Assembly (NCBI RefSeq): GCF_033807715.1
Contig: NC_084601.1
Span: 16,980,690 to 17,044,689 of the forward strand
Source: Cololabis saira
Lineage: Eukaryota; Chordata; Actinopteri; Beloniformes; Belonidae
Reading direction: 5' to 3'
Length of the DNA: 64,000 bases
The notes under the pieces are model-generated. The model was not told where the DNA came from and did not search any database. It saw nothing but the letters and a program-made list of their open reading frames with translations. Shown here in pieces: positions 49,349 through 62,355 of the stretch. The stretch's first letter is position 1, and each line of letters begins with the position of its first letter. The translations under genes were made by a program, and so were the position numbers.

Positions 49349-51552
49349 TAAAGCTGCAAGCAGCGATGAACGGGCCCTCGCACTCACGGCCACCGCCCCC
49401 CATAAGCATATCAGAAATGACACCACCCACGACTTCCTATGTCAAACCATTAAAAAGTTATAGCAGAAAAAAGGGACAACCAATCAGAAGAAGGGGCGGG
49501 GCTAATTAAGGCCAACGAAGCTTAAGAACTCATTACAGAATCTGATGGCACCACCCACGACTCTCTATGTCAAACCATTCCAAAGTTTTAGCAGAAAATC
49601 GGGACAACCAATCAGAAGAAGGGGCGGGGCTAATTAAGGCCAACGAAGCTTAAGAACTCAGCACAAAGTCCCATGACACCACCCACGACTTCCTATGTCA
49701 AACCATTAAAAAGTTATAGCAGAAAAAAGGGACAACCAATCAGAAGAAGAGGCAGGGCTAATTCTGGCCAATGAAGGTCAAGGACTCCATAAAGAATCTG
49801 ATGACACCACCCAGGACTCTCTTTGTCAAACCATTCCAATGTTATAGCAGAAAATCGGGACAACCAATCAGAAGAAGGGGCGGGGCTAATTAAGGCCAAC
49901 GAAGCTTAAGGACTCATTACAGAGTCCCATGACACCACCCACAACTTCCTATGTCAAACCATTCAAAAGTTATGGCAGAGAAAAGTATTCTAGGGGGCGC
50001 TGTTGAGCCGTTAGGCCACGCCCATTAATGCAAACCATGAAATATCACATTTATGGCCAAGTCTGGCTTGCATGCAAAATTTGGTGACTTTTGGAGAACT
50101 ATCAAAAATGGACCAATCAGATGAAGTGGGGGCGCGCCTTTTGGCGTCTAGCGTCGCCACGGTAACACTTTTGAAAGAGAAAAGTAATGCGTGGTGTCGC
50201 AGCATGTAGACGCACATTTTGATGTATAACACACCTGGGTGCACGTTACGGTTCGGGCTGAATTAACTGCCGAAGGAATGGCATAAATTTCGCCAAAATG
50301 ACACAATTTATTCAAAATGGCCGACATCCTGTTCGGTTTCGGCCATGGCTCCAAGAGACTTTTCTTTAAGTTTTGCCATGATACAGGTGTGTAGCGATTT
50401 TCGTGCATGTACGTCAAACCGTATTGTGGGGCTTGAGGCACAAAGTTTTCCAGGGGGCGCTGTTGAGCCTTTTTTCCACGCCCATTAATGCAAACCATGA
50501 AATATCAAATTTATCGCCAGGCCTGGCTTGCATGCCAAATTTGGTGCCTTTTGGGGAACTATCAAATATGGACCAATCAGATGAAGAGGGGGTGCGCTTG
50601 TTGGCGTCTAGCGTCGCCACGGTAACACTATTGAAAGAGAAAAGTAATGCGTGTAGTCGCAGGATGGAGACGCACATTTTGATGTATAACATATCTGGGT
50701 TCACGATACGGTTCGGGCTGAATTAACTCTCGAAGGAATTGCATGTATTGCTCCAAAATTACGCCATTAATTCAGAATGTTCAAAATGGTCGACTTCCTG
50801 TTCGGTTTCGGCCATGGCGCCAAGAGACTTTTCTTTTAGTTGCGACATGATACAGGAGTGTACCAATTTTCGTTCATGTACGTCAAACCGTATTATGGGG
50901 CTTGAGGCGCAAAGTTTTTTCTGTCTGAACCAACCAGATGAAGGGTGGGCGCGCTTTTTGGCGTCTAGCGTCGCCACGGTAACGCTTTTGAAAGAGAAAA
51001 GTAATGCGTGTTGTCGCAGGATGGAGACGCACATTTTGATGTATAACACACCTGGGTGCACGTTACGGTTCGGGCTGAATTAACTGCCGAAGGAATGGCA
51101 TAAATTGCGCCAAAGTTACACGATTAATTCAAAATGGCCGACTTCCTGTTCGGTTTCGGCCATGTCGCCAAGAGACTTTTCTTTAAGTTGTTTACTGATA
51201 CAGGTGTGTACCGATTTTCGTGCATGTACGTCAAACCGTATCGTGGGGCTTGAGGCACAAAGTTTTCAAGGTGGCGCTGTTGAGCCATTTTACCACGCCC
51301 ATTAATGCAAACCATTAAATATCAAATTTTTCGCCAGGCCTGACTTGGGTGCAAAATTTGGTGACTTTTTGGGCATGTTAAGGGGGGCAAAAAGGCCATC
51401 ACTTTGTCAGAAGAAAAATAATAATAATAAAAATTCCTGCAAATACAATAGGGCCTTCGCACTGCAAGTGCTCGGGCCCTAATAATAATAATAATAATAA
51501 AAATTCCTGCAAATACAATAGGGCCTTCGCACTGCAAGTGCTCGGGCCCTAA
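49348..51552 (+). mobile_element. Composite repeat element, copy E (short form, doubled 3' end)
   Basis: It starts TTAAAGCTGCAAGCAGC, with five 128-bp units at exact spacing (GACACC at 49419, 49547, 49675, 49803, 49931) and the 460-460-356 block (CGCTGTTGAG at 49998, 50458, 51275). No tRNA-like or 42-bp module. The terminal segment (ATTCCTGCAAATAC to GGGCCCTAA) occurs twice, ending at 51482 and 51552, separated by (AAT)n. Confidence 0.85.
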
Positions 51553-55379
<3,827 letters not shown>

Positions 55380-55960
55380 CCTTTCTAGCCTGCCCTTTGT
55401 TTCAAAGCAGCAGCTTTAATTACTTTAGCCTGTGATGCAAGCTTTGCGTGGCGGCTATCGCTCAAGCCGAAGAGTGGGGAATACCGGGGAAGATGATTTG
55501 TATTAATGATGGGTGGCAATGAAGGAAAGATGATGAAAGGGAGGAAAATGGTATGAGACAGAATTAGAGGAGGAGCTGTCAGGAAATATGTGGCTGATGA
55601 GCTACAGATCATGGCTCAAATGAAGCTCATCCAACCTTTTACCTTTCAACTCGTTATCAATTGCTTATTCTCCCATCAGGGATAAAATCACGGTAGATAA
55701 CGTTGGCCGGTCGAATCAGCTCTGGTTACAGCTTTTAAACCTCCATTCGACCATTTGAGTTCCACCACAATTAAAGGCTAATGTGCTTTAGCTTTGAGGC
55801 ATGTCAAGCTGTGTGGTAACTCATCAATGGCTTCGAATGCAAATCTCGAGCACTTTAGCAGACAAGAGGGTATCTCGGTTGCATGGCCTTCAGGTGATGC
55901 AAGCCTCAATGGAGCATTGGCCAATGGGATCAAAGTGTTGATCGATGCAGCAAGCAAAGG
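55380..55960. other. Moderately complex stretch, possible conserved non-coding DNA
   Basis: Balanced composition, no simple repeats and no recognised transposon. It contains TTTAATTACTTTAGCC, TTATCAATTGCTTATTC and CACAATTAAAGGCTAATG, homeodomain-like TAAT sites in a non-repetitive context. Only impression supports this. Confidence 0.25.
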
Positions 55961-56109
55961 AGGACAGTGAGAGGAGAAAAAACTGGAGAGAAAGGCCACC
56001 GCTATTGCTCTTCCATGACATTGAGGATCTGGAACTGTTGGGCTCCCAGGCTAAATTAAAACAACCAGCATCCCATTGATTCCAGCAGTGACAGAGACCA
56101 TACATCACC

Positions 56110-56345
56110 CCACAGCCAGGGAAAGAGGAGAGCGAGGAAGGAGAGAAAGAAGCAGGAGGGGGGTAATAGAGAAGTAAGAAACAAGTTCAGGAGAGAAAAT
56201 GATTACCAAATTGATAGGAAGAGAAGAGAACCACTGGAAGAGGGTGAAAGAGATAGAAATGATTAGAGAAGGAACATCAGAAAAGACAGAAGGAGGAAGA
56301 AGGTAGAAAAGCAGGAATGGTGGAAGGGAAAAAGATTAGATGACA
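56110..56345 (+). repeat. Purine-rich (GA) tract
   Basis: More than 200 bp of mostly G and A on the + strand (GGAAAGAGGAGAGCGAGGAAG and similar), able in principle to form triplex DNA. Confidence 0.8.
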
Positions 56346-56805
56346 AACCAAACCTAAGCAATTGTTCACTGACAAGTCAATTTATTTCCTATTCATTGCT
56401 GATGATTACAAAGTAGTCGAGAGAACTTTTTTCCACGAATGGGGGCTGGAGAAAAAGGCAAAGGGATGTCAATTCAGCTTTTTGTTCCCTGCATAAACAA
56501 ATCTGTTGAGACTGATGAAGTCAGGTCAGGGATAGAAATTCAAAAAATAATTAAGGACTGGAGCTAATTGCTGTCTTTTCAATCTTGAACTTCAATCTAT
56601 CTTACTCACTTTCAAATCTCAATTTCAAACCACTTTTACACTCTGACCTCTACAGCATAAAGACATTTAACTCACTGGCTTAGAAATGACAAGGTTACCC
56701 AGCTATTGTTCTTCATTGTCACATTCTAAGGCTGGGTGTCCAAATGGGGTCTTGCAGGAAGAATGGGAGTCTTAAATGTGAAAGGCGCTTTGCCGTGGCG
56801 GCCCC
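56346..56805. other. Unassigned DNA
   Basis: Nothing recognised. Confidence 0.4.
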
Positions 56806-57015
56806 TTTTATCAAGTGGGGAATTCAATGGAGCTATAGAATGTTTGCAGCAAAAATGATAAAACGTATATATATATAAATACATATTCAATTAAATTCAA
56901 TATAGCGTCTATTACAACAGAAGTTGTCGCTTTCTAGAGACCCAGAACATATATAAAATCATAAGTTTGTTATACTGTATAGCTCCATTGAATCCCCCAC
57001 TTGCTAAAAGGCACT
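56806..57015. mobile_element. Fold-back MITE-like element
   Basis: Arms CTTTTATCAAGTGGGG...CAATGGAGCTATAG (56806-56840) and CTATACAG/CTATAGCTCCATTGAATC...CACTTGC (56976-57015) are inverted repeats with few differences. A fragment of the 4633-type repeat sits between them (about 56885-56955: AATTCAATATAGCGTCTATT...TTTCTAGAGACCCAGAACAT). Confidence 0.6.
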
Positions 57016-57198
57016 ATCTTAGCAAGAAGATTATATATAATAAATCATAATTTACTGAACATTGACATGAATGAAAATTGGACATTGATTTAGAATTATG
57101 GCTCAATACAAAACACAAAAACCTAATAAACTTGCTTCGACAGGAATTATGGGATCCTTGGGGGGGAAATAACTGCATTTAGGCAAGTTCTGGAAGGA

Positions 57199-57680
57199 TC
57201 AGTGAGACTTCTGCACCTGTAGAGGTATTTTGATCCAATACTCATAAACAAACTGCTCCAGCTGTCTCAGGTTAGAAGGGGACCTTCTACAAATTGCATG
57301 TTTCAGCTCTTTCCGCAGATGTTCAATAGGGTTTAGATCCAAGCTCATAGAAAGCCACTATAGAATACATTCTGGGGCATTCACTGTATAACTGCGTATT
57401 TTCGATCATTATCCTATTGGAGGACTTAAGACAAGACTCCTCCTCAATCGTCTTCTGTTAAGCCCACTTTGGCTCAAACAGCAGCAGATGGTGTGATCTG
57501 ACACTGATGGACCTTAACTTTGCAGTTCACCTTGAATCTGTTCAATGTTGTTGCGGGCTCTTGGGCAACGGTTTGTATTATCCATCTCTTCAGGGGATTG
57601 GCTACAGTCCAATGGACCCTAAACTTCTCAATGAAATTTACCACTGCAGTCACACAAATATTTCATTTCAGTGAACTTTG
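57199..57680 (-). pseudogene. Tc1/mariner transposase relic
   Basis: The minus strand gives, near the 3' end, DLNPIEHLRKELKHAICRR and SNLRQLEQFVYEYWIKIP, the C-terminal catalytic Glu block (PIEH) and following helices of Tc1 transposases, with a stop at 57199. Upstream, QxDNDRKYA (with an in-frame stop) corresponds to the second catalytic Asp box. Further upstream a short run, TVAQEPATTLNRF, resembles the HTH region. The part holding the first catalytic Asp appears deleted. Stops and deletions make it inactive. Confidence 0.7.
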
Positions 57681-58039
57681 TGTGTTTTCCTTCCTTTATT
57701 AGAAGGGAACATACCGTCTTGTCAGTGTGTAAATATAAAGTGCAAATAATGCTTTAGTGTAGCAACTATGCACATAGCCTACTTACAGGTTCTATGTTGT
57801 AGAGTGGCAACCATACTTCCTTAGTGTTGCTTTTGTTGCTCTGTCATTACACTGCCAAGCGCCAGATGGTGGTGCATGTTCTTCTTTTTTGCAGTGCTGT
57901 AGCGTGCAGTGCAAAACATATTTTTGTCATTGGCGTGACAGCAGAGCAAACTGAGCAGAGCTTATGGGAGATAAATATAAAACAAAAGCTTTTACTGATA
58001 CTGCAGCAATTTTGAAATGGTAAAGTAAAAGTAGCAGCC
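57681..58039. other. Unassigned DNA
   Basis: Nothing recognised. Confidence 0.4.
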
Positions 58040-58510
58040 AGAAATAGCTACAGTCCCTCTCGATAGCTCCACTCACACAGTGAAAGACACCTGGTGCTTC
58101 CAGCACAACGTGGTGTGAAATCAGTAACTAGACTCTTCTCCTCCATTGTTACTCGATGGTGGAACGACCTACCAAACTCTGTCCGATCTGTTGGATCTGT
58201 ACCTACTTTTAAGAGCAGGCTAAGGACTCAGCTCTTTAAGGAGCACTTCTGCATTTAGTAAACTTCTCTGCTCATCAGAGTTAGTTAGAAAATGTGAAGG
58301 ACTCAGCACCGAGAAAACTGTATACACTTGAAAAAAAAACAACTAAACCCTAGCACTGGCATGGCAGCACCTGTGTCCAACTGGACTCACAGCAGTCTGA
58401 CCAGCACTTATCCAGCTGGACCCTCCTATGTGATTTCTTTCTTGTGTTGTTCTCTCAGATGTAAGTCGCTTTGGATAAAAGCCTTTGCTTAATGACAGTA
58501 GTAGTAGTAA
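58040..58510 (+). mobile_element. L2-like LINE 3' end
   Basis: An open run ending at the stop 58256-58258 encodes FSSIVTRWWNDLPNSVRS then PTFKSRLRTQLFKEHF, the C-terminus typical of L2-like LINE ORF2 (W-N-x-LP-x-S-R, then FK-x-L-K-T-x-LF). The 3' UTR ends with TAAGTCGCTTTGGATAAAAGC, the tail common to L2-type LINEs and their SINE partners, followed by an AGT microsatellite. 5' truncated, as is usual. Confidence 0.75.
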
Positions 58511-58902
58511 ATATGTCAAAGGAAATACAATGCGACCAAATGGATCAACATTTGTTGTACTCGGTATCCACCTAAGACATGGTTACACTCTGCATCAGAT
58601 AACATTACAAAGTCCATAGCTACACCACACACATGTTGTCTATTTGGCATCAAGCACCAACATTTTAACCTCTGGGTGGAGACCAACAGGAAGTAACAGC
58701 AACTGCAGTACATTACATGACCACTGGGGGCTGGATCCAAAATTGAGTCAATCTCCATTGACCACCATGTTAAGATGTCCAACTTTGAGATAGACATTAT
58801 GGGGGTATGTTGTACCAGATCAGGTAAAATTATTCAAAGCAGTGCATTTATGTATAATTAGGTATGTTCCCTTTTGATTGGCAGCTAGCTTGTCCAGTGG
58901 CT

Positions 58903-59019
58903 GTCATCACTTACGCAACGTAGTGCTCAACAAGGTATTGACTTCTGAGCATAGCCTCTGAGGTGTGAATAACAATCTAAGAGAGCATGATCATAATCAT
59001 TTATGTTTTTTTAAAGAGT
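58903..59019 (+). repeat. Old low-similarity repeat, copy 2
   Basis: Matches 9517-9615 in order over about 110 bp. Class unknown. Confidence 0.4.
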
Positions 59020-59367
59020 ACCAGCATGACTGACTGTGGGTTGGCCCACAAGCAACTTCTACTAACCAAGCATTGGCTAAACACAGTGGCTACTTTTAAT
59101 TTCGCCACTGAAACAGCCTTTGAAATGGGGAATCGCGTTCCAAATATCTGCCGGCAGCTGCACAGCTCCTCCAGCGTGGATCTGCTGAAGGAGTATGAAT
59201 CCAAGGCAGATCATTTCAGGACCGGTCCACATAGAAATCCACTGAACTTCCAATACCACTCTTTGAACTACCAGCTGGTAGTTTCAAGTACCAATCTCAA
59301 GGCTTCTTCGACAGATTCACAGCATAAGAAAAAGAAACTGCATAAAAATGCAAATATAAGAAAATAA
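58987..59367 (+). other. Longest unexplained open frame, 126 codons
   Basis: Open from 58987 to a stop at 59367. From about residue 12 the product is SMTDCGLAHKQLLL ... FEMGNRVPNICRQLHSSSS ... KKKKLHKN; no domain, signal peptide or membrane segment is seen. Its first 30 bp overlap the old repeat at 58903-59019, so it may be repeat-derived. No convincing splice sites or promoter were found. Kept as a hypothetical frame, not a gene call. Confidence 0.2.
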
Positions 59368-61054
59368 AAAACACAAATTAAACGCAAGGTGAATAAGGAA
59401 AAGGTAGGAGTGTATGGTGAAAGTGTTCAAAACTGAATAAGTAAGCATTAGAAAAGGTGGTCAAAACTTAAATTCCAAAGGGTGTTAACTCCAAAAGAGG
59501 GCAATATAATGTCTGAAATCCATTTTAAATTGTTTTGTTTTATGTCTGAATACCACCATCCCTGCAGCTCAAAGACACTATCAAGTTTCATTAGAAGAAA
59601 ACATGTCTCTGGGCCCTGACCATTCAGACATTTGTAGCCAATAAAAGCCTGGTACTGATTTACATGCTGCATGTGAGTTACGGTTTAACCATTGAAATGT
59701 GTTGGAAGATAAGAAAAAGAAGAACCAGCTCTGTACAACAATTTATGTAAATGTACATCTTTGGGTACAATCTTTGGAGAAAAAAAATTGAAAAAGAAGA
59801 ACTTTTTCATATAACGGAGCCAAAGAAGGGACAAGCACGTGTGCCATCTTCACATCTTAAAGTAAATATGGTAAAAAAAGATCTCTGTGTTGAATAGCCA
59901 CACCAGGGGACATAGAACATCAAACGCTTGTTTTTTTCTTGCACACGTCACCATTTCAAATGATGAACTCTAATACAGTTATCCACACTGTTTAATGTTT
60001 GCATAATTGAGCAGCATTATCAAAATGTGCAGCACATCCCTCAAATTACTGAGTACAGATGGAATACAGACATCGCTCCTGCTGCTGTATAATAGCTTCC
60101 GAAATGTGATAAGTTGAGGAGGAAGAACCTCATATATCCTAGATAAAGCTGTGAATTATATAAGGAGAACACAATGGTGAGACTCAGTATAAGTTCTGCC
60201 ATTGTGACATAAAATTTGGTTTATTACATGATTATATGGTAAGAAGGATCAGGTTGAAATATTCATATCACATGCAAAACTAATTCTAACAACTGTAGCA
60301 ATGTTTCCTCTTCTGGTGTCTGTCCATATGTGCGTCTAGTAGTTTATTTGGAATGTGTTACATCTTTGGATGTAATGTTCATCATAATCATGTTAAATGG
60401 CTCAATGCTTTATCAAAGAACAGTCATACTTGTCAAACCATAAATACAGTGCATTCATTGTCATTTTGGAGCAGAGTTGAATGGCATGCAGATGATTTAA
60501 GCTGAAGTGTGTAATTTGGAATGATTAAGGTTTTTCAGATGTTTATCCAACACTGCATGACATATTGACAAATTGGAAAATGGATTCGTTAATTTCTCCT
60601 CTAACTATAAGTGCAAACAACTACAGTGAAAAAGACACTGAAGGTCCCTGGAACTTGAATTTCCTGGGACTGTAGGTTCAGGAGCAGAATCATCAGTCTG
60701 CATGGTAAGAAATGTTTGGGGTGCAAATGGTTGGCCACAGAGAGACCTGGCGAACGTATTAATAATCCTCTCAGTCAAGAGCAAAGGCTCTAAAAACATA
60801 ACGAAGCCTGTGGTTTTTCAGCCAGCGAACAAATCTGCAATTGCTGGTTAGAGAGCTGCTAGCAAAGTCAGTCATTTTTACCCTTTTTCCTTGGAGCCAG
60901 GGCCTCTCTGCATTGAGTTTTTGTGTTATCCCCATGCTTGCTGCAGCTTTCTCCAGGTGATCCCGTTTCCTGCCACATTCCAAAAACACAGGTTCATTGG
61001 CAATTCTAAATAGACTCAGTCCTGGGGTCAGAGTTTTTATGGTTCTTTGTTTAT
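59368..61054. other. Unassigned DNA
   Basis: AT-rich sequence without recognised genes or repeats. Confidence 0.4.
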
Positions 61055-61087
61055 ATACTCATCGGTCAGGTTATTAGGTACACCTTG

Positions 61088-61756
61088 CTAGTCCGTGGTT
61101 GGACCCCCTTTTGCCTTCAGAACTGCCTTAATCCTTCGTGGCATAGATTCAACAAAGTTCTGGAAACATTCATCAGAGAGTGTGGTCCATATTGACATGA
61201 TAGCATCCCGATAGCAATTGCTGCAGATTTGTTGGCTCCATCCATGATGCTGTATTAGATTGATATCTGGTGACCGTGGAGGCCATTTGGGTAGTGAACT
61301 CCTTATCATGTTCAAAAACCAGCCTGAGAGGATTTGCGCTTTATGACATGGCGCTTTATCCTGCTGGAAGTACACCATCAGAAGACTATGGTCATAAAGG
61401 GATGGACGTGGTTAGCAACAATACTCAGGTAGGCTGTGGCGTTGACATGATGCCCAATTGGTACTAATGGGCCCAAAGTGTGCAAGGAAAATATCCCTCA
61501 CACCACTACACCACCACCACCAGCCTGAACCGTTGCTACACGGCAGGATGGATCCATGCTTTCATGTTGTTGACGCCAAATTCTGCCGCTCACTGGATAT
61601 TTTTTCTTTTTCTGAACCACCACTTCTCTGTAAACCCTAGAGATGGTTGTGCGTGAAAATCCCAGTAGATCAGCAGTTTCTGAAATACTCACCATCACGT
61701 CTGGCACCAACAACCATGCCACGTTCAAAGTCACTTAAATCACCTTTCTTCCCCAT
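61088..61756 (-). pseudogene. Tc1-type transposase, internally deleted and frameshifted
   Basis: The start is at 61756 (MGKKGDLSDFERG), followed by a frame change into VSISETADLLGFSRTTISRV, the paired-like HTH. Sequence then jumps to YPVSGRIWRQQHESMDPS, so the segment with the first catalytic Asp is deleted. After stops and frame changes, YFQQDKAPCHKA keeps the second Asp, but the third catalytic position reads SPDINLIQHHG, with Gln where Tc1 transposases have Glu (PIEH). The C-terminus, SMPRRIKAVLKAKGGPTTD, is intact and ends at 61088. It cannot be active. Confidence 0.85.
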
Positions 61757-61766
61757 TCTGATGCTG

Positions 61767-62212
61767 TTTTTTTTTCCCCCATATTATCACCCAGTGCTCA
61801 TACCTAAGTGACAGTCCTAGGCATTGCTCCCCTCTACCAACCCCGGGAGGGCCCTGCCCTGAGCTCAGGTCTCCTCCTTAATCTGAGGAGTGAGCAGGCC
61901 GCTTCTTTTCACCAGACAGGGTGGGGATTCTCCGTACGGACGTAGCGTGTGGAAGGATCACGTTATTCCGGCCGGATCCTCCCCACCCCATCTGGCGCCC
62001 CGGTTGGCCAGAGGGGGCATGTATAGCCCAGGACTGTTGCGTGTTTTTGTGAGGGTAGCTCATATTAGCTACCCAAGGGAACATGGGGAGAACATGCAAA
62101 CTCCACACAGAAAGGCCCTTTCACCAACCCCACCCAGGGTGTGGGGTTGACGAACCCAGGACCTTCTTGCTGTGAGACGGCTGCACTACCAGCTGCGCCA
62201 CCGTGCCCCTGA
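61767..62212 (-). mobile_element. tRNA-derived SINE inserted in the Tc1 element
   Basis: On the minus strand the head starts at 62212: GGGCACGGTGGCGCAGCTGG (A box TGGCGCAGCTGGTAG), then CAGCAAGAAGGTCCTGGG and a B box GGTTCGTCAA. The body includes GGAGTTTGCATGTTCTCCCC. The tail is an A run (T run on +, 61767-61776). The flanks GATGCTG (left) and GAATGCTG (right) are a near-perfect target duplication. Confidence 0.75.
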
Positions 62213-62355
62213 ATGCTGGTTTGAACTGCAGCAGATCGTCTTAACCATCTCTACATGCCTAAATGCATTGAGATGCTGCCATGTGATTGGCTGATTAGAA
62301 ATATGTGTTAATCAGCAGTTAGACGGTGTACCTACTAAAGTGGCCGGTGAGTGTA

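Larger units (their letters stand above)
61055..62355 (-). mobile_element. Tc1-like DNA transposon, inactive, with SINE insertion
   Basis: The left end reads ACTCATCGGTCAGGTTATTA then GGTACACC (61057), and the right end, reversed, CACTCACCGGCCACTTTAGT then AGGTACACC (62353), the familiar fish 'CTCACCGGCCACTTTATTAGGTACAC' inverted terminus. TA dinucleotides adjoin both ends. The transposase relic is on the minus strand, and a SINE occupies 61767-62212. Confidence 0.8.
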
